A stretch of DNA of 9,100 nt from Fidelibacterota bacterium (GCA_013203015.1 JABMPO010000161.1:1-9100), one strand, 5' to 3'. Positions 1 to 6,926 are shown, counted from the first letter of the stretch. Program-made: numbers and translations. The notes: generated by a model not told the origin, from the sequence alone.

Positions 1-1
1 G

Positions 2-817
2 AATTACATTACTAAAACGGTCACTTTTCGAGAATTGAATAAACATCGTGATCAGCGTTATATGATATTTGCGGAAGGTGATTTTTCCGTAACCCAACTT
101 CAGAAATCCGGTTGTCTGGGAAAGTCTGAAATCCATAAAGTCGGTTATCCCAAACTGGATCCCTATTTTAAAGAAGGACAGTTTGATCGAGAACAAATTC
201 TGATATCACTGGGGTTGGACCCCACTAAAAAAACGGTGCTATTTGCACCAACTTATAAACCCACCTGCCTCTACGAAATAAAGGATGCGATTTTTAAAGC
301 GACTAAAGAATATAATTTAATTATCAAACTCCATCATTATGCCTGGTCGGGGAAATATGCCCGCCATAGTCAACACCGTATTTTTGAGCGTCGGATACCA
401 AAATATCCCCATGCTATTCTTATTCCACAAGCAACCTATAATATTCTGCCGCTGCTATATATTGCAGACACATTGATATCCGAAGCATCAGGTGCAATCA
501 CGGAATTTCTCGCAACCGGTAAAATCGGAATTATTTACGATTTGGACCACGAAAAATTAAAACATTCGGATGGCGAACACCTGCTAACCAACGATAATCG
601 CGAATTTTTAAGCGACTCATTTGTCCATATTAACCAACCCGATCAACTACCCACCGGAATAAAACGGGCGCTTAATCCAACTCCCGATATGATTGCTGCC
701 GCCAACAAGGAACGTAATTATTATTTTTATAAATTGGATGGTCAGGCTGCTCAGCGAACCAAGAAAGAAATTGAACGACTTTTTGCTGAAGGTAACCATT
801 TCAACCCGGTTGAATAA
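2..817 (+). CDS. CDP-glycerol glycerophosphotransferase family protein (5' partial)
   Basis: This is the C-terminal 271 residues of a CDP-glycerol:glycerophosphate glycerophosphotransferase-type enzyme (Pfam PF04464, GT-B fold). Such enzymes transfer glycerol-phosphate or related units from a CDP-activated donor during teichoic-acid, capsule or O-antigen synthesis at the cytoplasmic face of the membrane. Family signatures, numbered from base 2, are GYPKLD (48-53), LFAPTYKP (80-87), IIKLHH (107-112) and ISEASGAITEF (159-169), the last matching the usual LITDYSS..EF donor-site motif. The frame is open to the window edge. The TTG at 35 has no ribosome binding site and lies inside conserved-looking sequence, so it reads as an internal Leu codon and the true start is upstream. 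The N-terminal part with the HG catalytic motif is not visible. Nothing here shows the acceptor or polymer. The gene ends in TAA and is not linked to the downstream malic enzyme. The family call is fairly sure; the substrate is unknown. Confidence 0.8.
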   Translation, partial: NYITKTVTFRELNKHRDQRYMIFAEGDFSVTQLQKSGCLGKSEIHKVGYPKLDPYFKEGQFDREQILISLGLDPTKKTVLFAPTYKPTCLYEIKDAIFKATKEYNLIIKLHHYAWSGKYARHSQHRIFERRIPKYPHAILIPQATYNILPLLYIADTLISEASGAITEFLATGKIGIIYDLDHEKLKHSDGEHLLTNDNREFLSDSFVHINQPDQLPTGIKRALNPTPDMIAAANKERNYYFYKLDGQAAQRTKKEIERLFAEGNHFNPVE

Positions 818-1110
818 TCAAATAAATATGAAGATAACATAATCAGAAATTATTACGATTTTTTACTCCTTATTACTCGCATACTATTAATATCGGATTA
901 TAAATTTTTATCGTAAAAGCATACTCATAATGCACAGATTGCTGAAATCTAAATTTATTGATTTACCAAGCCTGCTAATATCCATGTTGAAATTGGTAAT
1001 TTGCAGATGAAATCCAAACCAATTTTTCGAACAAAACCGGCCATGAATATTAAATTTATCACTACTGATCATGACTGTAGTAACCCCATTTTTATAAAAG
1101 GAGTATCCCA
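818..1110. other. AT-rich intergenic region upstream of malic enzyme
   Basis: No gene is supported in these 293 bases. An AT-only 5-bp stem (839-843 with 849-853) followed by six T (859-864) could be a weak terminator of the upstream transferase gene. A promoter for malic enzyme should lie here, but no convincing -35/-10 pair stands out. A 26-codon ORF at 930 has no RBS and looks like chance. Confidence 0.4.
1096..1103 (+). promoter_or_regulatory. Ribosome binding site of malic enzyme
   Basis: AAAAGGAG lies 7 nt before the ATG at 1111. It supports this start codon and shows that canonical Shine-Dalgarno initiation is used in this genome, which makes its absence before hydB noticeable. Confidence 0.8.
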
Positions 1111-2562
1111 ATGAGTATAGATCTGAAACTTGAAAATCTGGATAAATTATTCCCGGATAATTTTACTCAGGAACAGGTTGCTAAAGCGAAAACCCTGTTC
1201 CTAAAGCAACTGGCGTTAACTGCCCATAAGTTCTATGGCGGTAAAATGCAGACCGCACCCAAAGCCGGTGTATTCGGTTTTAACTGGTTCAACGTTTGGT
1301 ACACACCTGGTGTGTCAAAAATTTCTACTACTATCAGAGATGATAATGATACCAGCTTCGATTTATCAAACCGGGGTAATCTGGTTGCCGTTGTGAGCGA
1401 TTCCACCCGCGTACTGGGCGATGGTAATTGCACTCCTCCCGGTGGATTGGGTGTGATGGAAGGTAAAGCATTTTTGATGAAATACCTGGGTGGTGTAGAC
1501 GCAACCGCATTGTGTATTGACAGCCGCAATGCCGCTGGTGAACATGACCCGGATGTGATCATTGATTTCGTTAAACGACTCCAGCCCAGTTTTGGCGCCA
1601 TCAACCTGGAAGATATTTCGCAGCCCAATTGTTATAAGGTGCTGGATACATTAAGGGAAGAATGCGATATCCCGGTCTGGCACGACGATGCCCAGGGTAC
1701 CGGATCGGTAACGGTCGCCGGATTGATAAATGCGTTGAAAGTGGCTGGCAAGGAAATGGGTGATGTGCGCATAGTAATGCTGGGAGCAGGCGCTTCCAAT
1801 ACAACGATTGCCCGTCTGATGATCAAAGCCGGAGCCGATCCACAGAAAATGGTACTATTTGATACAAAGGGGTCGTTGAGCTTCAATCGCGAAGATCTCA
1901 AAGCCGATCCCCGTTTCTACCGCAAGTGGGAGCTTTGTGAATCGACCAACCCGGAAGCATTCCCGGATATGGCCACTGCCTGCAAAGGCGCTGATGTATT
2001 GATCGCCCTATCCAAACCAGGACCTGACACGGTCAAACCGGAATGGATCAGCGTTATGGCTGAAAAATCAATTGTTTTTACCTGCGCCAATCCGGTACCG
2101 GAAATCTATCCTTACGCCGCCAAAGAAGCCGGTGCCTATATCGTTGCTACTGGCCGCGGAGATTTCCCCAATCAGGTTAATAATTCCCTGGGATTCCCAG
2201 CCATTCTGAAAGGCGCATTAATGGTTCGAGCACGCAAGATCACGGACGAAATGGCAATTACCGCCGCCCGGTCTCTGGCACGATTTGCCGAAGAAAAAGG
2301 ACTCAGTACTGAATACATTATTCCCACTATGGAAGAAGCCGGGGTCTTTCCCTACGAAGCAGCCGATGTAGCCATGCAGGCTATCAAAGATGGTGTTGCC
2401 CGAATTAAAATGACACGTAAAGAAGCCTACGCCAGCGCCCAAAAGGATATCACCTATGCCCGTAGCATGACCGATAATCTGATTGCTAATGATTTCATTA
2501 AAGAACCGCCGGTTGATTTGATTGAAGCCGCTTTGAAATCCGCGATTGATGAAGTCAGTTAA
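1111..2562 (+). CDS. Malic enzyme, NAD(P)-dependent (oxaloacetate-decarboxylating)
   Basis: This gene encodes a 483-residue malic enzyme, which oxidatively decarboxylates L-malate to pyruvate and CO2 while reducing NAD(P)+ in the cytoplasm. The length fits the compact bacterial form, which lacks the phosphotransacetylase-like domain of MaeB. The N-terminal domain has VWYTPGV (62-68, Tyr64 as catalytic acid), VVSDSTRVLGDGN (94-106), EGKAFLMKYLGGVDA (117-131, Lys119 as catalytic base) and INLEDI (164-169, metal-binding Glu167/Asp168), followed by HDD (191-193). The NAD-binding domain starts with the glycine-rich GAGASN (225-230). CANPVPE (325-331) and GRGDFPNQVNN (348-358) are the usual malate/cofactor motifs. 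Two details differ from common malic enzymes: CTPPGGLGVMEGK in place of a shorter IGP..AGKPVMEGK loop, and DDAQGTG in place of DDQHGTA. Cofactor preference cannot be read safely. The start has a strong RBS 7 nt upstream. It appears monocistronic, ending at a palindrome. Confidence 0.93.
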   Translation: MSIDLKLENLDKLFPDNFTQEQVAKAKTLFLKQLALTAHKFYGGKMQTAPKAGVFGFNWFNVWYTPGVSKISTTIRDDNDTSFDLSNRGNLVAVVSDSTRVLGDGNCTPPGGLGVMEGKAFLMKYLGGVDATALCIDSRNAAGEHDPDVIIDFVKRLQPSFGAINLEDISQPNCYKVLDTLREECDIPVWHDDAQGTGSVTVAGLINALKVAGKEMGDVRIVMLGAGASNTTIARLMIKAGADPQKMVLFDTKGSLSFNREDLKADPRFYRKWELCESTNPEAFPDMATACKGADVLIALSKPGPDTVKPEWISVMAEKSIVFTCANPVPEIYPYAAKEAGAYIVATGRGDFPNQVNNSLGFPAILKGALMVRARKITDEMAITAARSLARFAEEKGLSTEYIIPTMEEAGVFPYEAADVAMQAIKDGVARIKMTRKEAYASAQKDITYARSMTDNLIANDFIKEPPVDLIEAALKSAIDEVS

Positions 2563-2581
2563 TTATTAATTTATATTATGT

Positions 2582-2606
2582 AGGGGCACAGCGCGCTGTG
2601 CCCTTT
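2582..2606 (+). terminator. Perfect GC-rich palindrome after malic enzyme, probable terminator
   Basis: Bases 2584-2603 form the perfect 20-bp palindrome GGGCACAGCGCGCTGTGCCC. In RNA it can fold into an 8-bp stem with a CGCG loop, extended by a G-U and an A-U pair. It is followed by TTTCAATTTC, a weak T-rich tail on the + strand, and begins 21 nt after the malic enzyme stop. It lies between two convergent genes, so it probably stops transcripts of malic enzyme and may also block read-through from the peptidase gene, although the minus-strand side lacks a U tract. The flank GTAGGGGCAC resembles REP-like elements found in many bacteria, so it could be a repeat copy serving as terminator. Confidence 0.6.
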
Positions 2607-2631
2607 CAATTTCGTTGATGAATTTTATATT

Positions 2632-4740
2632 CTACTCTACCCCTAACTGCCACAAAAGAAAAGAAATCTGATCGGTGCGGCTATCAATATCTTTGCTGGC
2701 AGGTTTGCCCTTTCCATGACCGGCGCTGCTTTCGTAACGTAAAATTATGGGCCGGTTGCCGATGTTTTTCTTTTGTAACAAGGCAGTCATTTTACAGGCG
2801 TGCATGGGATCAACCCGGGAATCATATTCGCTGGTGGTAAACATTGTGGCCGGATAATCGGTGTATGACTTTACATTATGATAAGGTGAATAAGTGTAAA
2901 TGAATTTGAACTGCTCGGGATCGTCTGCTGAACCAAATTCAGGTATCCACAAGCGGGCGATACTGAATTTGTGATAGCGAATCATATCCAACAATGGCAC
3001 CGCACAAACAGCAGCCTGCCACAGATCGGGGCGTTGAGTGATCGCTGCACCTACCAGTAATCCCCCATTGCTGCCTCCCATTATGGCTAATTTACCGGAA
3101 CTGGTGTATTTATTATCAATTAACCATTCGCCAGCCGCAATAAAATCAGAATAGCTATTCTGTTTCTGCTCTAATCGGGCTGCTTCATGCCATTCGCGAC
3201 CATATTCGCCACCGCCTCGAATGTTGGCAACGGCATAAACACCACCAACCTTAAGCCAGGGAATCACAGTTTTGCTGAAATAGGGATTCATTGACACATC
3301 AAATCCACCATAACCATAAAGCAGTGTAGGTGCATCATTTGTCAATGTCAGATCTTTATCATGGATAATAAACATGGGAATTGAGGTACCATCGGACGAA
3401 CTGTAGAATACTTGTTTTACAATATATGGCGTAAGATCTACCACCAACTCAGGTTGGTTGTGAATACTGAGTTGATCTGTAAACAAATCGAAATGGAAAA
3501 TTGTTGGTTGATAAGCAAATGATTTAAAATCAAAAAATAAATCATATGAACGAGGCTTGCCACTAATCCTATCAATTGATCCCATCGTTGGCATGGGGAT
3601 TTCCCATTTTCGTTTTCCATCCAGAGAATACATCCACAAATGTGAGACTACATCTTCCATGGTAACAACCGCCAACTGGCCATCGGTGAATACAAATTTA
3701 TCTAATCGAGCGGCTGATTCCGGGATAATTTCCTGCCAGTTTGATAGATCGGGCTGGTCGATTCGCGTCCGCATAATTTTGAAGCGCGGAGCAGCCAGAT
3801 TTGTTAGCAGGTAAATTTCCTGATCAAAGATGTCCGCTACAAACCTACCATCCAATCCCACCGCTAAAGGTACTAATTCTGACGGCTCGTTTATGGGCAT
3901 GAGAAACAGATCATTAATCGCCCAATTGACCGAAACCGAAATAAACAGGTATTTATTATCCGATGAAGGATAAGCATCTACCCAGTCTTCTTTCCCCAGG
4001 TCAGCGCCAAAGATCATGGGATCATCACGCCAGGTTGTATCGGTAATGGCGTGATAAAATAACCGTCGATAATAATATTCATCGCCTTCCGGGACCGTAC
4101 CGGGTTCGGGATAGCGTATATAATAAAAACCCGATTCATCAGGCAGCCAAGCTACCGAACTGGCCCTGGTATAGGGAATTGTCAATGACAAATCCTTGTT
4201 GGTATCAACCGACCTGATTTTCAGATTGCTGATTTCCGAACCTCCCGGAGAATATCCGTAAGCCAGAAATTTTCCGGTTGGTGACGGATAATCCCAATCC
4301 AGCCCCACCGTTCCATCGGCACTGAATGTATTTGGATCAAGGATAATCTGTTCGTCAACACCGGGATAATTATCGGTAAAATACACTACCGGATGATTTT
4401 GCCCCTGCTTTTGGCGAGTATAGAAATAACGCTGGCCATATTTAAACGGAGTTGACATTGAGGGCATGGAATAAAGTTGCGATATAATATCCCTGATCTG
4501 ATCGCGGGCTGGCAGTGAATCCAAGATTGAACGACTGAAAACTGTTTGTTGTCTGACCCATTCTACCGTTGCCGGATCGCTACCATTTTCCAGCCACCGA
4601 TAATCATCCGAAATGCGTACGCCGTGCAATTCGTCGATTATTGTCTCAACCTTTGATTCCGGATATTGCCATTGGGCTAATAGGCCCTCAGCCAGCAACA
4701 GAATCAGAAAATGTTTTATAATTCTAGTGTTAACAATCAC
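2632..4740 (-). CDS. Prolyl oligopeptidase (S9A family), exported
   Basis: This gene encodes a complete 702-residue prolyl endopeptidase, which cuts short peptides after proline. The size matches the family (about 700). Residues 1-22 look like a signal peptide: Arg6 and Lys9, then a hydrophobic run (11-22), with likely cleavage after LLA22. This suggests the periplasm or secretion, as in several Gram-negative members. The middle is the beta-propeller domain (roughly 90-440). The C-terminal alpha/beta-hydrolase domain carries ANIRGGGEYG (505-514), the nucleophile motif GGSNGG (555-560, Ser557), DSRVDP (640-645, Asp640, with Arg642 matching the substrate-binding Arg of the porcine enzyme) and AGHGKGKP (673-680, His675). 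The whole triad is therefore intact. The start is GTG, chosen because GGAGGA sits 5 nt upstream on the minus strand. The gene converges on malic enzyme and diverges from the hydrogenase operon. Its job is probably peptide scavenging, with no evident link to hydrogen metabolism. Confidence 0.94.
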   Translation of the reverse strand: MIVNTRIIKHFLILLLAEGLLAQWQYPESKVETIIDELHGVRISDDYRWLENGSDPATVEWVRQQTVFSRSILDSLPARDQIRDIISQLYSMPSMSTPFKYGQRYFYTRQKQGQNHPVVYFTDNYPGVDEQIILDPNTFSADGTVGLDWDYPSPTGKFLAYGYSPGGSEISNLKIRSVDTNKDLSLTIPYTRASSVAWLPDESGFYYIRYPEPGTVPEGDEYYYRRLFYHAITDTTWRDDPMIFGADLGKEDWVDAYPSSDNKYLFISVSVNWAINDLFLMPINEPSELVPLAVGLDGRFVADIFDQEIYLLTNLAAPRFKIMRTRIDQPDLSNWQEIIPESAARLDKFVFTDGQLAVVTMEDVVSHLWMYSLDGKRKWEIPMPTMGSIDRISGKPRSYDLFFDFKSFAYQPTIFHFDLFTDQLSIHNQPELVVDLTPYIVKQVFYSSSDGTSIPMFIIHDKDLTLTNDAPTLLYGYGGFDVSMNPYFSKTVIPWLKVGGVYAVANIRGGGEYGREWHEAARLEQKQNSYSDFIAAGEWLIDNKYTSSGKLAIMGGSNGGLLVGAAITQRPDLWQAAVCAVPLLDMIRYHKFSIARLWIPEFGSADDPEQFKFIYTYSPYHNVKSYTDYPATMFTTSEYDSRVDPMHACKMTALLQKKNIGNRPIILRYESSAGHGKGKPASKDIDSRTDQISFLLWQLGVE

Positions 4741-4745
4741 AAATT

Positions 4746-4751
4746 TCCTCC
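4746..4751 (-). promoter_or_regulatory. Ribosome binding site fixing the GTG start of the peptidase
   Basis: The minus strand reads GGAGGA, then a 5-nt spacer AATTT, then GTG (4740-4738). The strong match fixes a non-ATG start, and that start gives a well-formed signal peptide. Confidence 0.8.
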
Positions 4752-4842
4752 GGTATTACAGCAAATAATTTAAGATAATTTCTATCAGTCTGTCCGCTGT
4801 TTAATTATTCTAATTTCAGAGTCTGTTTCGCTTGCTTGATAT

Positions 4843-4872
4843 ATTCTACCACTTTTAAAATCAGGATAACAA
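4843..4872 (-). promoter_or_regulatory. Candidate promoter for the prolyl oligopeptidase gene
   Basis: On the minus strand TTGTTA (4872-4867) and TAGAAT (4848-4843) are separated by 18 nt, a sigma70-like -35/-10 pair. They would give a leader of roughly 95 nt. The region is AT-rich, so chance matches are likely. The -35 hexamer lies inside the inverted repeat at 4866-4883. Confidence 0.3.
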
Positions 4873-4883
4873 GGTCCTGTTAT
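4866..4883. promoter_or_regulatory. Inverted repeat, possible operator in the divergent promoter region
   Basis: ATAACA-AGGTCC-TGTTAT is an inverted repeat with perfect 6-bp arms around a 6-bp centre. Its right arm overlaps a consensus -10-like TATAAT on the + strand (4881-4886), and its left arm overlaps the candidate minus-strand -35. The position between divergent genes fits a regulator site. The match to a known regulator family is unclear, and no good + strand -35 accompanies the TATAAT. Confidence 0.3.
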
Positions 4884-4933
4884 AATAATTCAATTCCTGA
4901 CAAATCGCTCAAATACTGTAGAACTGATAGACA

Positions 4934-4953
4934 AAACTTATAGCATAAAGTTT
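4934..4953. promoter_or_regulatory. Second dyad upstream of hydB
   Basis: AAACTT-N8-AAGTTT has perfect 6-bp arms and ends 65 nt before the hydB ATG. It could be a regulator site or an mRNA leader hairpin. The stretch is very AT-rich, so chance is a real alternative. Confidence 0.22.
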
Positions 4954-5018
4954 CAATTTAAAGATTATTATATCACATTCAACCAACCTATAAAATCAAC
5001 CTTTCAATGGTACCATAA

Positions 5019-6068
5019 ATGAAGAGATACAATCTGCTGCTACAAAATATTCCTGATTTTGTCAAGCATCTGCAAGCACAGGGCGAAGTACTTGCTCCGC
5101 ATACGAAAGGGGATAATTCGTTCAGCTTTGATAAAGTGACCGATGCCAACAATGTTATACTGGACTACAATCGAACATTACAATCGATCAGGAAATTTTT
5201 CCTGCCGCCGACCGAACGATTGCTGAACTATTCCCTAACTGAAAATACATTCACCAAAGTAGAAATTGAGAACAATCAAAGAATTTTCCTGGGTGTTCAT
5301 TCTTATGACATGCAAGCGGTACTGAAATTGGATTTCAATTTCAGTGATCGCACACCGGAAGTAAATTATTTAAAGCGCCGTGAAAATTGTACTTTCATTG
5401 GTGTTTCATTCGAGCCGGATGATTTTCATTTCAGTCGTTCCGTAGGAATTACTGTTGAAGCTACAGAAGGATTTGATATTTTCCTGAATCGCCATGAAAA
5501 TGGTTATGAAGTTCAGGTTTTAACCGAACGGGGTGAGGGAATTATCAAAGGTTTTAACGCCCTGGAAAATGCGCCGGAATTAGCGGAAACCAACCGTCAA
5601 TTCAAAAACAAAATTAAATTTAATCACAATCGTTTGCCCGAGGTCATGGAGCAATCCTGGAAATCACCAGTCTGGGATGAAGTAGCCAAACGTTGTGTTG
5701 GCTGCGGAACCTGCAATCTGGTTTGTCCCACCTGTTATTGTTTCAACGTCGTCGACAATGTGGACCTGAGTTTGAAAGACGGTTCCCGCGACCGGCACTG
5801 GGACGGCTGTATGTTAAACAGTTTTGCTGCGGTGGCCGGTGGTGAAAATTTCCGCGAAACATTAGCTTCGCGCCAGCGTCATCGAATTTACCGTAAATTC
5901 AAATATATCACTGATAAAACCGGAGATCCCTGGTGCGTAGGCTGTGGTCGCTGCGCAGCTTACTGTACAGCTGATATCAGCATCGTTGAAATCATAAATC
6001 AGCTCAGTGATGAATTTGAACAGAATTATCTTAGAAAATCAGCCGCTCCTGCCGAGCAAATTATTTAG
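5019..6068 (+). CDS. hydB: Group 3b [NiFe]-hydrogenase beta subunit, two [4Fe-4S] clusters (HydB)
   Basis: This 349-residue protein is the beta subunit of a cytoplasmic group 3b (sulfhydrogenase-type) hydrogenase, related to anaerobic sulfite reductase subunit A. It is an electron-transfer subunit working with HydG. The N-terminal 215 residues match the family by order and by the HSYDMQAVLKLD segment (94-105). Two ferredoxin-like motifs follow: Cys226/229/232/236 (CVGCGTCNLVCP) and Cys306/309/312/316 (CVGCGRCAAYCT). Cys239 and Cys241 in CPTCYC just after the first motif are extra cysteines. The second motif ends in Cys-Thr where Cys-Pro is usual. The ATG has no clear Shine-Dalgarno sequence and is immediately preceded by the TAA of a 3-codon ORF (5007-5018). 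It is the first gene of the operon; hydG starts 12 nt after its stop. In the P. furiosus enzyme the beta and gamma subunits are associated with the sulfur-reducing activity. The hydrogenase assignment rests on the four-gene order as well as on the motifs. Confidence 0.9.
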   Translation: MKRYNLLLQNIPDFVKHLQAQGEVLAPHTKGDNSFSFDKVTDANNVILDYNRTLQSIRKFFLPPTERLLNYSLTENTFTKVEIENNQRIFLGVHSYDMQAVLKLDFNFSDRTPEVNYLKRRENCTFIGVSFEPDDFHFSRSVGITVEATEGFDIFLNRHENGYEVQVLTERGEGIIKGFNALENAPELAETNRQFKNKIKFNHNRLPEVMEQSWKSPVWDEVAKRCVGCGTCNLVCPTCYCFNVVDNVDLSLKDGSRDRHWDGCMLNSFAAVAGGENFRETLASRQRHRIYRKFKYITDKTGDPWCVGCGRCAAYCTADISIVEIINQLSDEFEQNYLRKSAAPAEQII

Positions 6069-6073
6069 GGGAG
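6067..6073 (+). promoter_or_regulatory. Ribosome binding site that decides the hydG start
   Basis: AGGGGAG lies 7 nt before the ATG at 6081 but only 1 nt before the in-frame TTG at 6075. The ATG is therefore the real start. The site overlaps the hydB stop codon (TAG, 6066-6068), which suggests coupled translation. Confidence 0.8.
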
Positions 6074-6080
6074 TTTGATT

Positions 6081-6926
6081 ATGACGTTATCCACACAGGA
6101 ACATAATCCCAGGGAGTTGTACTACCCGGAAATGGCGGAAATCACTGCCATAAAACAGTACACCGAGTTGGAAAAATGGTATGAAATCACGCTGCCGGGT
6201 GGCAGAGATTTAGAACACCAGCCCGGTCAATTCGCCATCTTCTCACTTTTTGGTATTGGTGAAGCAGCCATTTCAATCTGCTCGGCACCTTCCAAAAAAG
6301 GCGCTTTTGACATCTGCGTCAGAAAAGTTGGTATGTTAACCGAAAAATTACACCAGTTGGAGATTGGTCAAAAAATCGGTGTTCGCGGTCCTTTTGGGAC
6401 TGGCTTCCCGGTTGCTGATTTCAAGGGCAAAGACATCCTGATAATCGGTGGAGGAATCGGTATTGTGCCATTACGTTCCTTGATTAATCATGTGATTGAT
6501 AATCGTGACGATTTCGGTCGTCTGGTCATCCTCTACGGAGCAAAGAATCCCCAGGAATTGCTGTTCCCTGATGAATTGCAGAAATGGAACGACGACCCCC
6601 GGATCGAATATCAGGTAACCGTTGATCAGGGTTCCCCCGAATGGCAGGGAAACACCGGTGTAATTACTACTTTGATTCCCGGTCTTGACCTTGATCTTGA
6701 CAACACAATTGCCGCAATCGTAGGACCCCCCATTATGTACAAATTTGTCTTGATGGCCCTTAAATCCAAGCGCTTGCCGGATGAGAATATTTACATGTCG
6801 CTGGAACGGAGAATGAAATGCGGTGTCGGCAAATGCGGCCATTGCCAGATCAACGACAGCTATGTATGCCTGGATGGTCCGGTGTACCATTTTCCTGACA
6901 TTAAAAATCTGCCGGAGGCTATCTGA
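6081..6926 (+). CDS. hydG: Group 3b [NiFe]-hydrogenase gamma subunit, FAD/NAD(P)-binding (HydG)
   Basis: This 281-residue flavoprotein of the ferredoxin-NADP reductase/PyrK type moves electrons between NAD(P)H and the iron-sulfur chain of the hydrogenase. Residues about 15-110 form the FAD-binding barrel, with PGQFAIFSLFGIGEA (48-62) and AISICSAP (63-70). The NAD(P)-binding domain opens with IIGGGIGIVPLRSL (121-134) and includes VGPPIMY (214-220). The C-terminus carries the [2Fe-2S] motif Cys247-x4-Cys252-x2-Cys255-x7-Cys263 (CGVGKCGHC..YVC), as in dihydroorotate dehydrogenase electron-transfer subunits. The usual R-x-Y-S flavin motif is absent; the ISI stretch takes its place. The ATG at 6081 was preferred over TTG 6075 because of RBS spacing. 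The TGA stop overlaps the hydD ATG by one base, so the two are translationally coupled. Cofactor choice between NADH and NADPH cannot be judged by eye; characterised group 3b enzymes mostly favour NADP(H). Confidence 0.92.
   Translation: MTLSTQEHNPRELYYPEMAEITAIKQYTELEKWYEITLPGGRDLEHQPGQFAIFSLFGIGEAAISICSAPSKKGAFDICVRKVGMLTEKLHQLEIGQKIGVRGPFGTGFPVADFKGKDILIIGGGIGIVPLRSLINHVIDNRDDFGRLVILYGAKNPQELLFPDELQKWNDDPRIEYQVTVDQGSPEWQGNTGVITTLIPGLDLDLDNTIAAIVGPPIMYKFVLMALKSKRLPDENIYMSLERRMKCGVGKCGHCQINDSYVCLDGPVYHFPDIKNLPEAI

Noticed and set aside
35..37. TTG as the start of the glycerophosphotransferase-family gene
   Set aside because: The frame stays open to base 2, there is no RBS, and the protein would lack the N-terminal half of the family, so the gene is cut by the window edge.
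930..1010. 26-codon + strand ORF in the same gap
   Set aside because: No Shine-Dalgarno sequence and no recognisable features.
1055..1083. Promoter TTTATC-17-TAGTAA and the ACTAC/GTAGT dyad just before malic enzyme
   Set aside because: Poor hexamers and 5-bp arms in AT-rich DNA; no stronger than expected by chance.
908..1111. 67-residue minus-strand ORF in the gap before malic enzyme
   Set aside because: No recognisable domain or RBS; composition fits chance reading of AT-rich DNA.
1233..1628. 131-residue minus-strand ORF inside malic enzyme
   Set aside because: Opposite-strand shadow of a clearly conserved gene, rich in Pro and Ser, with no domain.
4897..4924. Promoter CTGACA-16-TAGAAC upstream of hydB
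   Set aside because: Possible, but the -10 is weak and several equally poor pairs exist in this region, so no single + strand promoter is called.
6075..6080. TTG start for hydG two codons upstream of the ATG
   Set aside because: Only 1 nt separates it from the AGGGGAG ribosome binding site, while the ATG at 6081 has ideal spacing.
6471..6890. 139-residue minus-strand ORF inside hydG
   Set aside because: Shadow of the conserved NAD-binding and [2Fe-2S] coding region.
5019..6926. hydB-hydG as an anaerobic sulfite reductase (asrAB)
   Set aside because: The two subunits are related to AsrA/AsrB, but they are followed directly by hydrogenase small and large subunits with full Ni-Fe motifs and no sulfite reductase catalytic subunit.
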